Source: Neomesorhizobium albiziae
GTDB taxonomy: Bacteria; Pseudomonadota; Alphaproteobacteria; Rhizobiales; Rhizobiaceae
DNA length: 64,000 nucleotides
Direction: 5' to 3'
Assembly: GCF_900114255.1 (NCBI RefSeq)
Contig: NZ_FOSL01000004.1
Location: forward strand, 62,001 to 126,000
Shown here piece by piece: positions 45,458 to 60,351 of the stretch. A program made the translations under genes and the position numbers. The notes beneath the pieces are model-generated. The model had not been told where the DNA came from and ran no database searches. It saw only the letters and a program-made list of their open reading frames with translations. Position 1 is the first letter of the stretch. Each line of letters begins with the position of its first letter.

Positions 45458-45931
45458 ATGGCCAGTCCTGCCCGCAATACGGATCCGCGCGATCCGCTCG
45501 ACCCGATCCAGCCGGCGAACGCCGATCCGTTGAACCCGAATCCGTATCCCTCGGCGGCTGATCCCCGCAGCGACACCCGCACCATCATGCAGCAGTCTTC
45601 CGGCGGCAGCACCGGCATCCTGATCGCCGCTGTCGTGGCGGTTCTCGCTGTCGTCGCTTACTTCATGTTCGCCGGCGGCACGCCGACGACCACCGACCAA
45701 GCCGCGCCGCCTCCGGCAACAACGGAATCCGCTCCGGCGACGCCACCAGCCGCGACGCCGCCCGCCGACACCACGGCGCCCGCGCCTGATGCGACTGCGC
45801 CTGCAGCACCGGCACCTGACGCCACCGCGCCTGCCGAACCGGCACCGGCTCCGGCTGAGCCCGCACCGTCAGATGCTGCCCCTGCCCCGGCAGAGCCTGC
45901 TCCGGCGCCTGCAACGCCTCCGGCACAGTAA
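45458..45931 (+). CDS. Single-helix membrane protein with Ala/Pro-rich extracytoplasmic tail
   Basis: A 157-residue protein: a Pro/Asp/Asn-rich N-terminal cytoplasmic part (DPRDPLDPIQPANADPLNPN), one transmembrane helix (TGILIAAVVAVLAVVAYFMF) and an Ala/Pro/Thr tail of repeated PAP/TAPA-type units (for example ATAPAAPAPDATAPAEPAPA) to the end. The tail is probably disordered. Its job is unknown; such tails occur in cell-wall-spanning proteins. ATG 45458 has a good GGAGAAACC. A terminator follows. Confidence 0.72.
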   Translation: MASPARNTDPRDPLDPIQPANADPLNPNPYPSAADPRSDTRTIMQQSSGGSTGILIAAVVAVLAVVAYFMFAGGTPTTTDQAAPPPATTESAPATPPAATPPADTTAPAPDATAPAAPAPDATAPAEPAPAPAEPAPSDAAPAPAEPAPAPATPPAQ

Positions 45932-45959
45932 GTTCGAGAGTAAGCGTACCTCGTAAAAG

Positions 45960-45983
45960 AACGGCCCGCTTTGGCGGGCCGTT
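45960..45983. terminator. Hairpin between convergent genes (Ala/Pro-rich gene and lpdA)
   Basis: AACGGCCCGC-TTTG-GCGGGCCGTT: a 10-bp stem located 26 bases before the lpdA stop (minus strand) and after the plus-strand gene. It probably terminates both. Confidence 0.72.
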
Positions 45984-46008
45984 CGCATTTCAGCACCAAG
46001 TTCGGCGA

Positions 46009-47415
46009 TTAGATATGGATCGGCTTGTAGAAGGTCGCCAGCGCTGCCTCCTTCATGGCCTCCGACATGGTCGGATGCGCATGGCACGTGCGGGCGAGGT
46101 CCTCCGACGAGCCGCCAAACTCCATCAGCACGGCGATCTCATGGATCATCTCTCCGGCGCCGAAGCCGACGATATGCCCGCCCAGCACCCGGTCGGTCGC
46201 CTTGTCGGCGAGAATCTTCACGAAACCATCGGTGTGGTTCATCGCACGGGCGCGGCCATTCGCGGTGAACGGGAACTTGCCTGCCTTGTATTCGATGCCG
46301 GCCTTCTTGAGCTCCTCTTCGGTCTTGCCGACCGAAGCCACTTCGGGGCTGGTATAGACGACGCTCGGAATGACGTCGTAGTTCACATGGCCCGCTTGTC
46401 CCGCGATGATCTCCGCCACCGCGACGCCTTCGTCCTCGGCTTTGTGGGCGAGCATCGGCCCGGCGATCACGTCGCCGATCGCAAATATGCCGGCGACGTT
46501 GGTCTTCAGGTGGGCATCGGTCTTCACCCGGCCGCGCTCGTCGAGCGCGACGCCGGCCTCGGCGAGGCCGAGGCCTTCCGTGTAGGGTTTGCGGCCGGTT
46601 GCCACCAGCACCACATCGGCTTCGATCGTCTCGGCGGCGCCGCCCGCGACGGGCTCGAACGTCACGGTCGCGCCCTTCTTCGCCTTCTCGACGCCGGTCA
46701 CCTTGGCGCCGAGCTTGAACGCGATGTCCTGCTTGGCGAGCATCCGCTGGAACTGTTTCGCCACTTCGCCATCCATGCCGCCGAGGATGGTGTCGAGATA
46801 TTCGACCACGGTAACCTTGGCGCCGAGCCGCGCCCACACCGAGCCGAGCTCCAGCCCGATGACGCCGCCGCCGACCACCACCATGGTGCCCGGCACCTTG
46901 TCGAAATCGAGCGCACCGGTCGACGACACGATCACCTTCTCGTCGAATGCAACCTCGACGCCTGGAATGCCGGCGACATCGGAGCCGGTGGCGATCACGA
47001 TGTTCTTGGTTTCGACCTCCTGCACGGAGCCGTCTGCGGCGGTGACCGCGACCTTGCCGGCGCCAAGCACCTTGCCGGTGCCGCGCAGCACGTCGATCTT
47101 GTTCTTCTTCATCAGGAAATCGAGGCCCTTGGTGTTCTGCTCCACCGTCTGGGTCTTGTGCGTAAGCATCTGCTTGAGGTTGAGCTTCGGCTTGCCGACC
47201 TCCACACCCAGCGCCTCGAAGGAATGGCCGGCTTCCGCGAAAATCTCGGAAGCATGCAGCAGCGCCTTGGAGGGAATGCAGCCGATATTGACGCAGGTGC
47301 CGCCATGCGTCGGGCGTTTCTCGACCACTGCGGTCTTCAGCCCAAGCTGTGCCGCCTTGATGGCGCATACATAGCCGCCAGGGCCGGTACCGATGACAAT
47401 GACGTCGTAAGCCAT
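46009..47415 (-). CDS. lpdA: Dihydrolipoyl dehydrogenase (E3)
   Basis: A 468-residue flavoprotein, the E3 subunit that reoxidises lipoyl groups in 2-oxoglutarate dehydrogenase and similar complexes. It has the FAD motif [20 protein letters not shown], redox pair Cys41/Cys46 in [16 protein letters not shown], the NAD-binding [20 protein letters not shown], and the late active-site [15 protein letters not shown]. It is near sucA-sucB on the same strand, so it probably serves that complex. Confidence 0.97.
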   Translation of the reverse strand: MAYDVIVIGTGPGGYVCAIKAAQLGLKTAVVEKRPTHGGTCVNIGCIPSKALLHASEIFAEAGHSFEALGVEVGKPKLNLKQMLTHKTQTVEQNTKGLDFLMKKNKIDVLRGTGKVLGAGKVAVTAADGSVQEVETKNIVIATGSDVAGIPGVEVAFDEKVIVSSTGALDFDKVPGTMVVVGGGVIGLELGSVWARLGAKVTVVEYLDTILGGMDGEVAKQFQRMLAKQDIAFKLGAKVTGVEKAKKGATVTFEPVAGGAAETIEADVVLVATGRKPYTEGLGLAEAGVALDERGRVKTDAHLKTNVAGIFAIGDVIAGPMLAHKAEDEGVAVAEIIAGQAGHVNYDVIPSVVYTSPEVASVGKTEEELKKAGIEYKAGKFPFTANGRARAMNHTDGFVKILADKATDRVLGGHIVGFGAGEMIHEIAVLMEFGGSSEDLARTCHAHPTMSEAMKEAALATFYKPIHI

Positions 47416-47440
47416 AAAATCAAGTCCTTCTATCTGGCGG

Positions 47441-48196
47441 TCAGCGGCCGCCGCTCACATTCAAAAGCGCGCCCGTTATATAGGTTGCCTCGTTCGACAA
47501 AAGCCAAAGGATCGCTCTCGCGACCTCGTCGGCGGTTCCCTCGCGTTTCATCGGCACCACATCGCGCATTGCCGCGGCACGACCCGGCTGGCCTCCGGAC
47601 GCGTGGATCTCGGTGTCGATGATGCCGGGCCTTACCGCGTTCACACGGATGCCCTCGGTGGCGACCTCTTTTGACAGCCCCACGGTAAACGTGTCGATCG
47701 CGCCCTTCGAGGCGGCGTAGTCGACATATTCGCCCGGCCCGCCCAGCAGGGCCGCGACGGAGGAGACATTGACGATGGCGCCGCCCTGGCCGCCATGCCT
47801 GGTCGACATCCGTTTGATCGCCTCGCGGGCGCACAGGAAGGAGCCGATCACGTTGATGCGCATCATGCGCTCCAGCCGCGCCAGGTCCATTTCGTCGACG
47901 CGCTGCTTGCGGTCGACCACGCCGGCATTGTTGACCAATGCGTCGAGCCGCCCGAACCGGCGGTCGACCGCCTCGAACATCGCCAGTACGTCGGCCTCGC
48001 TGCCGACATCGCCCTTGAACGCAACTGCCTCGCCGCCGCCGGCTTCGATCGCCCGCACCAGCGCTTCGGCAGAGGCTTCGTTGGCGGCATAGTTGACCGC
48101 GACACGGTAGCCGGCGCCGGCAGCGAACCTGCAGACTGCCGCGCCGATGCCGCGCCCGCCGCCGGTCACCAGAACGGTTTTTGCGCCGCCGCTCAC
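47441..48196 (-). CDS. Short-chain dehydrogenase/reductase (SDR)
   Basis: A 251-residue classical SDR. It has the Rossmann motif [20 protein letters not shown] (LVNNAGVV), the catalytic Ser and Tyr-x-x-x-Lys in [20 protein letters not shown] with following ASKGAID, and the C-terminal [19 protein letters not shown]. The cofactor and substrate are unknown. GTG 48196 overlaps the upstream gene's TGA (GTGA) and has AAGGG upstream; ATG 48205 is the alternative. Confidence 0.87.
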   Translation of the reverse strand: MSGGAKTVLVTGGGRGIGAAVCRFAAGAGYRVAVNYAANEASAEALVRAIEAGGGEAVAFKGDVGSEADVLAMFEAVDRRFGRLDALVNNAGVVDRKQRVDEMDLARLERMMRINVIGSFLCAREAIKRMSTRHGGQGGAIVNVSSVAALLGGPGEYVDYAASKGAIDTFTVGLSKEVATEGIRVNAVRPGIIDTEIHASGGQPGRAAAMRDVVPMKREGTADEVARAILWLLSNEATYITGALLNVSGGR

Positions 48197-48708
48197 TCCT
48201 GGCATCCCTTCATCTCGAACACGTCCCACGGCGTCTTCGCCAGGCCTTCTGGGCCAAAAGCAGTTGCGGCGCTTAGCGATGGGCCAAGGTCCGGGAAAAT
48301 CAGCTTCGACGGCGCAGCAGACCCTTCGGCCGGCAGCAATGCGATATTGCCCTGATGGTCCGACGTGTAGATGACGCCCTGCCACACCGTGCAGACCGCC
48401 AGTTCCTCGCCCGTCACGTCGCCCTCCGGGCATTTGTGCATCAACAGGCCGTTCGGGCGCCCCGCATCCTCACCCCACATCACGATGCCGTCGAGCACGA
48501 CATCCTTCTCCAGGATCATGCGAAACGTGTTGGTGGTCGCCGCCGACTTTTCGGTCGGCATGAAGTTGATCTCGGCAACCTTGTCGCGGTCGCCATAGAC
48601 GGAAAGTTCGATGGGACAGGCGGCGAGCGCCATGGAGGTCACGACAAGACCGGCGATCAGTGCAACGACCCCCGCAATCGATTTCCCCCTGCGGGCAGCA
48701 TCCGTCAT
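48193..48708 (-). CDS. Secreted or membrane-anchored hypothetical protein
   Basis: A 171-residue protein with an N-terminal hydrophobic segment (KSIAGVVALIAGLVVTSMAL, then AACPIELSVYGDRD). It has a conserved-looking core (NTFRMILEKDVVLDGIVMWG, MHKCPEG, LAVCTVWQGVIY) and ends MKGCQE. It contains several Cys residues, suggesting disulfides in the periplasm. I do not recognise the family. It is translationally coupled to the SDR gene. Confidence 0.72.
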   Translation of the reverse strand: MTDAARRGKSIAGVVALIAGLVVTSMALAACPIELSVYGDRDKVAEINFMPTEKSAATTNTFRMILEKDVVLDGIVMWGEDAGRPNGLLMHKCPEGDVTGEELAVCTVWQGVIYTSDHQGNIALLPAEGSAAPSKLIFPDLGPSLSAATAFGPEGLAKTPWDVFEMKGCQE

Positions 48709-48783
48709 TTCGGACCCCTTACCGTGGACCGAAACGTCCGCCGGGGGATGATCGCCGGCCCGCCGGTCTGGCATGACGCATTG

Positions 48784-49194
48784 TCATGCCGCCGACATCA
48801 GCCGAACGAGCATCAGCACCAGACCGACGATCGAGACTAGCCAGATCAGCGTCCGCACCACCGGCGTTCCAGCCGCGTAGAAGACGACGTAAACGACGCG
48901 CGCGATGAGCCACAGCACCGCCCCGGTGGCAGCAATGCCGCCGGTTTTTCCGGTAACGACCAGCGCCAGCACCAGTGCGACGAACCCCGGATAGGTTTCA
49001 AGCAGGTTGTGCAGCGCCCGCAACAGCCGTCCTGCAACGACGTTGCGCGAGACGCGCCCCTCGTCGCGCGGGCTGAACAGGTACTTCGGCCCCAGATCGT
49101 ATGTGGCGAATGCCTGTGCCAGAACTTGCACGATCAGGAGCACGATGCTCCAGCCCAGAACCCAGATTTCCGTGGATGCGGCAGCAGCTTCCAT
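48784..49194 (-). CDS. MAPEG family membrane protein
   Basis: A 136-residue protein with four predicted helices. It has the MAPEG-like features of the loop RLLRALHNLLETYPGFVALV, then TGAVLWLIARVVYVVFYAAG and VRTLIWLVSIVGLVLMLVRL. Eukaryotic relatives are glutathione- and eicosanoid-metabolism enzymes; the bacterial role is unclear. It is between sucB and the SDR/hypothetical pair. Confidence 0.85.
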   Translation of the reverse strand: MEAAAASTEIWVLGWSIVLLIVQVLAQAFATYDLGPKYLFSPRDEGRVSRNVVAGRLLRALHNLLETYPGFVALVLALVVTGKTGGIAATGAVLWLIARVVYVVFYAAGTPVVRTLIWLVSIVGLVLMLVRLMSAA

Positions 49195-49238
49195 ATCGGC
49201 CTCCCAGCCCCCGGCGATCCGGAATGGGCCGCCTTTTT

Positions 49239-49380
49239 AGTGTCTGAATCAAAAAGCGGCAGGTCGAGGCGAAAATGGCGATTTCGAGAACCGGCGCGCA
49301 GCGTACGTTCAGCTACGTGAGCACCGGAAGCGGAGAAATCGCCATTTGCAGCCCGGCATGACGACTTTTGGATCAGACAC

Positions 49381-49381
<1 letters not shown>
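49239..49381. repeat. Intergenic palindromic repeat, family B, copy 3 (extended)
   Basis: The core copy runs from ATGGCGATTTC to GAAATCGCCAT, whose arms pair perfectly. An outer inverted repeat, AGTGTCTGAaTC at 49239 and GATCAGACACT ending 49381, encloses it with AAAAAG/CTTTT, making a hairpin-like structure of about 140 bp. The right end overlaps the first base of the sucB stop codon (minus strand). The sequence differs most from the other two copies in the arms, yet the pairing is kept. Confidence 0.82.
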
Positions 49382-50667
<1,286 letters not shown>

Positions 50668-50703
50668 GGGTCTTTTGTCCGTTTCTTGCTGTGTACGGTT
50701 AGA

Positions 50704-53691
<2,988 letters not shown>

Positions 53692-53730
53692 TTTTGTCCT
53701 GCGGAGCAAGCGCTCCGTCTCCTTTGTCAG

Positions 53731-53811
53731 GGTGAATGGTAAAATAGCGAATGATGAATGGTGATTTCCGGATGACCAGACTTCCATTCACCATTCACTG
53801 TTCACCATTCA
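53731..53811. repeat. CATTCAC/GTGAATG short-unit repeats between sucA and sucD
   Basis: The gap contains GGTGAATGG, GATGAATGGTGA and then CCATTCACCATTCACTGTTC and ACCATTCACTATC, that is repeated CATTCAC-like heptamers in both orientations, able to fold back. A shorter stretch, ATTTCACTATTCACT, lies at 2283-2298 after xthA. These look like slippage-prone, non-coding repeats. Confidence 0.55.
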
Positions 53812-54717
53812 CTATCCCTTGATCGCCTCGACCAAGGTCGTGCCGAGGCGCGCCGGTGACGGCGACACCCGGATGCCCGCGGCTTCCATCGCCGCAATCT
53901 TGTCTTCTGCGCCGCCCTTGCCGCCTGAAATTACCGCGCCCGCATGGCCCATGGTGCGGCCGGCGGGTGCTGTGCGCCCGGCGATGAAGCCGGCCATCGG
54001 CTTCTTGCGGCCACGCTTGGCTTCGTCCTTGAGGAACTGTGCTGCGTCTTCCTCGGCCGAACCGCCGATCTCGCCGATCATGATGATCGACTTGGTCTCG
54101 TCGTCGGCCAGGAACATCTCCAGCACGTCGATGAATTCGGTGCCCTTGACCGGGTCACCGCCGATGCCGACCGCGGTGGTCTGGCCGAGCCCTGCATTGG
54201 TGGTCTGGAACACCGCCTCATAGGTAAGCGTTCCCGAGCGCGAAACAACGCCCACCGAACCCTTGCGGAAGATGTTGCCCGGCATGATGCCGATCTTGCA
54301 TTCGTCGGGCGTCAGCACTCCCGGGCAGTTCGGCCCGATCAGCCGCGACTTCGACTTGTCGAGCCGCGCCTTGACCTTGACCATGTCCATCACCGGGATG
54401 CCTTCCGTGATGCAGACGATCAGCGGGATTTCGGCTTCGATGGCTTCCAGGATGGCTTCGGCGGCACCTGCCGGCGGCACATAGACGACCGAGGCGTTGG
54501 CGCCGGTCTTTTCCTTGCCTTCTGCGACCGAGGCGAAGATCGGCAGCTGTGCGCCGCTCTCGACCGAGCCCCACGTCTCGCCGCCCTTTTTCGGATGGAT
54601 GCCGCCCACCATCTTGGTGCCGTGGTAGGCCAGCGCCTGCTCGGTGTGGAAAGTGCCGGTCTTGCCGGTCAGGCCCTGCACGAGAACCTTGGTGTTCTTG
54701 TCGACGAGAATGGACAT
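53812..54717 (-). CDS. sucD: Succinate-CoA ligase alpha subunit
   Basis: A 301-residue CoA-binding subunit. It has the N-terminal CoA-site [40 protein letters not shown], and the phospho-His segment [20 protein letters not shown]. It makes succinate and GTP/ATP from succinyl-CoA with SucC. It is separated from sucC by a cupin gene. Confidence 0.97.
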   Translation of the reverse strand: MSILVDKNTKVLVQGLTGKTGTFHTEQALAYHGTKMVGGIHPKKGGETWGSVESGAQLPIFASVAEGKEKTGANASVVYVPPAGAAEAILEAIEAEIPLIVCITEGIPVMDMVKVKARLDKSKSRLIGPNCPGVLTPDECKIGIMPGNIFRKGSVGVVSRSGTLTYEAVFQTTNAGLGQTTAVGIGGDPVKGTEFIDVLEMFLADDETKSIIMIGEIGGSAEEDAAQFLKDEAKRGRKKPMAGFIAGRTAPAGRTMGHAGAVISGGKGGAEDKIAAMEAAGIRVSPSPARLGTTLVEAIKG

Positions 54718-54725
54718 GGAGGCTC

Positions 54726-55097
54726 CTAAAGCCGCTTCAAATCGGTGACGGTGAGATCGCTTGTTGCATTGCCGGTGTTGAGCGTGGTCGACGGTTCGAA
54801 CATCAGCACCACCGGCTCCGGGGTCAGCGACCGTGGCCGGTGCTCGACGCCACGCGGCACGACGATGAAATCGCCTTCGCCGAGCTCGACCGGTCCGTCG
54901 CGAAAATCGATGGCGATACGCCCGCGCAGGACGAGAAAGGCCTCGTCCTCGTTTTCATGCGCATGCCAGTCGAAGACTTCGCCAAACTTGGCGACCTTCG
55001 CCTGGGAATTGTTCACGTCGCCGGCAATATGCGGATCGAAGACCTTTTCGATCTTGCGGTCCGCCGCCTCGACGAGATTTATCTTGCGCGGGGGCAT
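54726..55097 (-). CDS. Cupin domain protein inserted between sucC and sucD
   Basis: A 123-residue single cupin. Motif 1 is [18 protein letters not shown] (His, His and Glu ligands) and motif 2 is [16 protein letters not shown] (with His), so a metal-binding site is complete. The enzymatic role is unknown. It begins four bases after the sucC stop and ends eight bases before sucD, so it is tightly coupled to both. That spacing suggests it works with, or is regulated with, the TCA genes. Confidence 0.88.
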   Translation of the reverse strand: MPPRKINLVEAADRKIEKVFDPHIAGDVNNSQAKVAKFGEVFDWHAHENEDEAFLVLRGRIAIDFRDGPVELGEGDFIVVPRGVEHRPRSLTPEPVVLMFEPSTTLNTGNATSDLTVTDLKRL

Positions 55098-55101
55098 CGG
55101 C

Positions 55102-56295
55102 TCAGCCCTTTACCGCCTTGACGATCTTCTTGGCCGCGTCGTCGAGATCGTCGGCCGAAATCACGTTCAGGCCGCTCTCGTTGATGATTTTCTTGCCGAG
55201 CTCGACATTGGTGCCTTCGAGGCGCACCACCAGCGGCACCTTCAGCCCGACTTCCTTGACCGCCGCGATCACGCCTTCGGCGATGACGTCGCAGCGCATG
55301 ATGCCGCCAAAAATGTTGACCAGGATGCCCTTCACCGCCGGATCGGCTGTGATGATCTTGAATGCCGCGGTGACCTTTTCCTTGGAAGCGCCGCCGCCGA
55401 CATCGAGGAAGTTCGCCGGCTCGGCGCCGTAGAGCTTGATGATGTCCATGGTGGCCATGGCAAGGCCGGCGCCGTTGACCATGCAGCCGATATTGCCGTC
55501 GAGCGCGACATAGGCGAGGTCGTATTTCGACGCCTCGATCTCCTTTTCGTCTTCCTCCGAAAGGTCGCGCAGCTCGGCGAGCTCCGGATGGCGGAATTCG
55601 GCGTTGCCGTCGAACGACACCTTGGCGTCCAGGACCCGGATGCGGCCGTTCTTCATGACGATCAGCGGGTTGACCTCGAGCAGGCTCATGTCCTTCTCGA
55701 CGAACGCCTTGTAGAGCGTCGGGAATATCGTCCTGGCGTCTTCGGCGGCGGCCCCGTCGAGCTTCAGCGCCTTGCTGAGCGCCGCCACGTCCTTGTCGGT
55801 CACGCCGGTTTGCGGGTCGATCGCAACGGTGATGATCTTTTCCGGCGTGTCGTGGGCGACCGCCTCGATGTCCATGCCGCCCTCGGTCGAAACCACGAAG
55901 GCGACGCGGCCGACCGTGCGGTCGACCAGGATCGACAGATAGAGCTCGCGCTCGATGTCGGCGCCGTCCTCGATGTAGAGGCGGTTGACCTGCTTGCCGG
56001 CCGGGCCGGTCTGCTTGGTCACCAGCGTGTTGCCGAACATCTCGTTGACGTTGGCGACGACGTCGGCCACCGACTTCGCCAGCCGCACGCCGCCCTTGGC
56101 GTCGGGGCCGAGTTCCTTGAACTTGCCCTTGCCGCGTCCGCCGGCATGGATCTGGCTTTTCACCACATAGAGTGGACCCGGCAGGCTCTTCGCCGCTGCC
56201 TCGGCATCGCTTGCCTTGAGGATGGCGACGCCGTCGGCGACCGGCAGGCCATAGGACTTCAGCAGCTGCTTGCCCTGGTACTCATGAATGTTCAT
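55102..56295 (-). CDS. sucC: Succinate-CoA ligase beta subunit (ADP-forming)
   Basis: A 397-residue ATP-grasp subunit. It has the start [76 protein letters not shown] and [17 protein letters not shown]. The ATG is 14 bases after mdh. Confidence 0.98.
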   Translation of the reverse strand: MNIHEYQGKQLLKSYGLPVADGVAILKASDAEAAAKSLPGPLYVVKSQIHAGGRGKGKFKELGPDAKGGVRLAKSVADVVANVNEMFGNTLVTKQTGPAGKQVNRLYIEDGADIERELYLSILVDRTVGRVAFVVSTEGGMDIEAVAHDTPEKIITVAIDPQTGVTDKDVAALSKALKLDGAAAEDARTIFPTLYKAFVEKDMSLLEVNPLIVMKNGRIRVLDAKVSFDGNAEFRHPELAELRDLSEEDEKEIEASKYDLAYVALDGNIGCMVNGAGLAMATMDIIKLYGAEPANFLDVGGGASKEKVTAAFKIITADPAVKGILVNIFGGIMRCDVIAEGVIAAVKEVGLKVPLVVRLEGTNVELGKKIINESGLNVISADDLDDAAKKIVKAVKG

Positions 56296-56309
56296 GGCGG
56301 CGGTTTTCC

Positions 56310-57335
<1,026 letters not shown>

Positions 57336-57670
57336 TTAGGCCAGAATGAAACAGGGATGCGGCCAGAATTTCGCCGCTCAATTAGGCCGATACGGAGAAA
57401 AATTCAAACGATAATTTCCGCATGAACCATTTCAATCGGTTAGAGCATTTTGAATTTACGTAAACGTCAAAGTTTTGCGATCAGCTGGCTGTGTTTCCGC
57501 TTGGGCGGCCGATCTCGCGCTTGCGATGGTGAGGCTGGACCAGGGGTGCCGGACGGAATGCCTGGTTTGCGTGGGGCCTTGTGAGAGAACGCGATTTCAG
57601 CATCGCCGTTCCGGTCCGTCACTCCCGTCGCGAACATAACGGCATGCGGGAACGGTGCAGAACGTGCGCC

Positions 57671-57825
57671 TCTCCTTCCCCCTTGTGGGAGAAGGTGGCC
57701 GAGCCCCGAGCTTTGCGAGGGTGAGGTCGGATGAGGGGTGCTTGGCGAAGCGCGACGCAGCAGGCTGGAAACACTCCTCATCCGCCTTCGCTGCGCACAG
57801 GCACCTTCTCCCACAAGGGAGAAGG
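57671..57825. repeat. Inverted repeat pair in the intergenic region
   Basis: CTTCCCCCTTGTGGGAGAAG-GTGG (57671-57698) and its near-complement CACCTTCTCCCACAAGGG-AGAAGG (57801-57825) face each other about 100 bases apart. Each is also a short palindrome in itself (CCTTGTGGGAG, CTCCCACAAGG). Such sequences are widely spread between rhizobial genes. Confidence 0.65.
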
Positions 57826-58237
57826 CCGGTTTCCCCGCATTGTCAGCATCTGTCAGCAGTCTTTGTCTGCCTTTTATCCACACCCCTTTGCCGCTCCCGC
57901 ATAATGGCTGCATCGCCCTCACGGGAACCTGGTGCGCACCGGGTATCAGGGAGGGTGACGGTGCACGATCGGCAGCGCTGACGGTGGCGCTGCTGGGGCG
58001 AGGATGCCCCGAGGTCCGAGCCTGACCGAGGCTAGTTCGTGGGCCTGAGAACCCGCGCTCCCTGCGGTAGGGCAAGAACACCGGCGGGGCGCTGGGAGAC
58101 CGGGCCTCGTATAAATTTGAAACGGCACGGTCCCAGGCGCCGCTTCCCACCTTTCTTCCACTCAATGGCCAGACGGATTTTTCCGGGCGTGGCGACGGAG
58201 AAGTCTGTTCATGGAAAGCTCAGCGGAGTTGGAACGT

Positions 58238-58397
58238 CACGGCATGAATCCTCGGGTCAAGCCCGAGGATGACGAACGCTCCAACGTTCATGGCAAATCA
58301 CCAACGCCTGCGATTGGCGGCGACCTCCCTCCCCTCGTCATCCACGGGCGGAGCAGGCCGAAGGCCGTTGCGCAGACCCGAGGATCCATGCCGTGAG
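58238..58397. repeat. Second inverted repeat pair
   Basis: TCACGGCATGAATCCTCGGG (from 58238) and CCCGAGGATCCATGCCGTGA (to 58397) form an inverted pair about 120 bases apart. TCCTCGGGTCAAGCCCGAGGA at 58250-58270 is also a hairpin by itself. It is a second family, different from the CTTCTCCC pair. Confidence 0.6.
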
Positions 58398-58471
58398 GTT
58401 TGTGCCAAGTGAGAACGGTGCAGAACTTCCCCGCAAGCGGGGCGAAGGAGGCTGGCCGCAACGTCGACGCC

Positions 58472-58500
58472 CCCACTCCCCGTCATTAACGGGGAGTGGG
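58472..58500. terminator. Strong hairpin downstream of asd
   Basis: CCCACTCCCCGT-CATTA-ACGGGGAGTGGG: a 12-bp perfect stem, 45 bases after the asd stop (minus strand). It has no T-run, so it may be a repeat as well as, or instead of, a terminator. Confidence 0.5.
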
Positions 58501-58544
58501 TTGGGGTGAGGGGCAATTTGTCGGAGAGCGCCGATCCGCCCGGA

Positions 58545-59579
58545 TCAGGCCGCCTTCTTCTTCGGCTGGATCAATCCGCGCTCGACCAGCAGTTCGGCGA
58601 TCTGCACTGCGTTCAGGGCCGCGCCCTTGCGCAGATTGTCGGAGACGATCCACATGGAAAGGCCGTTGTCGACGGTGGAGTCCTCGCGGATGCGCGAGAT
58701 GTAGGTGGCGTCCTCGCCGGCCGATTCCACCGGCGTGATGTAGCCGCCGTCCTCGCGCTTGTCGATCACCTGGCAGCCCGGCGCCTCGCGCAGGATCTCG
58801 CGCGCCTCGTCGGCGGTGATCGGCTTCTCGAACTCGACGTTGACGGCTTCGGAGTGGCCGATAAACACCGGCACCCGCACGCAGGTGGCGGTCAGCTTGA
58901 TCTTGGGATCGAGCATCTTCTTGGTCTCGGCGACCATCTTCCACTCTTCCTTGGTGAAGCCGTCGTCGAGGAACACGTCGATATGCGGAATGACGTTGAA
59001 GGCGATGCGCTTGGTGAACTTCTTGTTCTCCACCTGGTCGGCGACAAACACCGCGCGCGTCTGCGTGAACAGTTCGTCCATGCCTTCTTTGCCGGCGCCC
59101 GACACCGACTGGTAGGTGGCGACCACCACCCGCTTGATGGTGGCGGCGTCATGCAACGGCTTCAGCGCCACGACCATCTGCGCGGTCGAGCAATTCGGGT
59201 TGGCGATGATGTTCTTCCTGGCGAAGCCGGAAATCGCATCGGGGTTCACTTCCGGAACGATCAGCGGCACGTCCTGGTCGTAGCGGAAGGCGCTCGAATT
59301 ATCGATGACGACACAGCCCTGCTTGCCGATCTTCGGCGACCATTCCTTGGAGACATTGCCGCCCGCCGACATGATGCAGATGTCGGTGTCGGAAAAATCA
59401 TAGGTGTCGAGCGCCTTAACCTTCAGCGTACGATCGCCGAAGGACACTTCCGTGCCCTGGCTGCGGCGCGAGGCCAGCGCCACGATCTCGTCGATCGGGA
59501 AACCGCGTTCTTCCAGAATGTTGAGCATTTCCCGGCCCACATTGCCCGTGGCGCCGACGACTGCAACCTTGAAACCCAT
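58545..59579 (-). CDS. asd: Aspartate-semialdehyde dehydrogenase
   Basis: A 344-residue enzyme that reduces aspartyl phosphate, leading to lysine, threonine and methionine synthesis. The NADP site is VAVVGATGNVGREMLNILEE. The catalytic Cys lies in NIIANPNCSTAQMVVALKPL, and the late segment has EDATYISRIREDSTVDNGL. The stop is close to the repeat-rich region. Confidence 0.97.
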   Translation of the reverse strand: MGFKVAVVGATGNVGREMLNILEERGFPIDEIVALASRRSQGTEVSFGDRTLKVKALDTYDFSDTDICIMSAGGNVSKEWSPKIGKQGCVVIDNSSAFRYDQDVPLIVPEVNPDAISGFARKNIIANPNCSTAQMVVALKPLHDAATIKRVVVATYQSVSGAGKEGMDELFTQTRAVFVADQVENKKFTKRIAFNVIPHIDVFLDDGFTKEEWKMVAETKKMLDPKIKLTATCVRVPVFIGHSEAVNVEFEKPITADEAREILREAPGCQVIDKREDGGYITPVESAGEDATYISRIREDSTVDNGLSMWIVSDNLRKGAALNAVQIAELLVERGLIQPKKKAA

Positions 59580-59940
59580 CGAAAATCTCCTGTCCCTCTC
59601 CGCTTGGCTGTTTGGAGAAAACCCGCTGGTTGCGGGCTTCGCCCCCGGGCCGGACCCGGGAGAGGGTGGTTAGGCCAAGGGAGATCAGACCGTTTTGGTG
59701 GTCGTTTTGGCCATGGTTTTGGTGAAACGGATGGGCGCGCGGCGACGCCCGGCTACGTGGCCGGGAAAGTCGAATGCGAAAAGCGCCATCAACAGGCCGC
59801 GCATGCAAAGCTCCGTTTTCAGGACGGGCTTTTACGCGGTTTCGCCAAAGAGTCAATCGCGCGCCGACGCCGATCAGCAGCTTGTGACTTGACCGCAGGG
59901 GCTGCCGTCCTACGCTTCGATGCAGAGACAGGAGTGCATG
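59580..59940. other. asd upstream region; no gene seen
   Basis: About 360 bases between asd and the DUF6152-like gene. A run of GGGCTTCGCCCCCGGGCC at about 59635 may fold, but I see no clear gene or motif. The minus-strand frame crossing it is composed mainly of Arg/Ser and looks spurious. Confidence 0.5.
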
Positions 59941-60333
59941 ATGAGCTGGACAAACGGTTACGGACTGCGCGGCGGCGCAGCAATTCTCGGTCTCATCGCC
60001 TTGGCGTCGGCACCGGCTTTTGCCCACCATGGCTGGTCATGGACCGAGGACGGGTTCTTCGAACTCAAGGGCGTGATTGCCGAAATCTATATCGGCAACC
60101 CGCACGCCACCCTCGATGTCGATGCGGAGGGCGAGATCTGGCGTGTCGAACTGGCGCCGCCCTCCAGGACCATCGCTGCCGGCTTCACCGAGGCGGTGGC
60201 GAAGAAGGGCGACGAGGTGACCGCCATCGGCAACCGCTCGAAGGACGAGACGGAAAAACGGATGAAAGCGGTTCGCATCATCGTCGGCGGCAAGACCTAC
60301 GACGTTTATCCCGACCGCGTCCCTTCGAACTAG
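59941..60333 (+). CDS. DUF6152-like exported protein
   Basis: A 130-residue protein with a signal peptide (YGLRGGAAILGLIALASAPA, then FAHHGWSWTED). The mature start AHHGWSW, followed by FFELKGVIAEIYIGNPHATL and VRIIVGGKTYDVYPDRVPSN, matches what I recall of DUF6152; its biochemical role is unknown. The His-His-rich mature N terminus may bind metal. ATG 59941 has AGGAG upstream. Confidence 0.72.
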   Translation: MSWTNGYGLRGGAAILGLIALASAPAFAHHGWSWTEDGFFELKGVIAEIYIGNPHATLDVDAEGEIWRVELAPPSRTIAAGFTEAVAKKGDEVTAIGNRSKDETEKRMKAVRIIVGGKTYDVYPDRVPSN

Positions 60334-60351
60334 CCGAAGCCCGGACTGCAC

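Noticed and set aside
45658-45999. Gly/Ala-rich minus-strand frame opposite the Ala/Pro protein
   Set aside because: A product of the repeated GCG/CCG codons on the plus strand; no independent support.
46139-47368. 409-residue minus-strand frame inside lpdA
   Set aside because: Another frame of the same strand as lpdA, Arg-rich, without any of the lpdA motifs.
57467-58165. 232-residue minus-strand frame in the mdh-asd gap
   Set aside because: Crosses two inverted-repeat pairs, has low-complexity Pro/Ser/Arg composition and no conserved feature; it looks like non-coding DNA.
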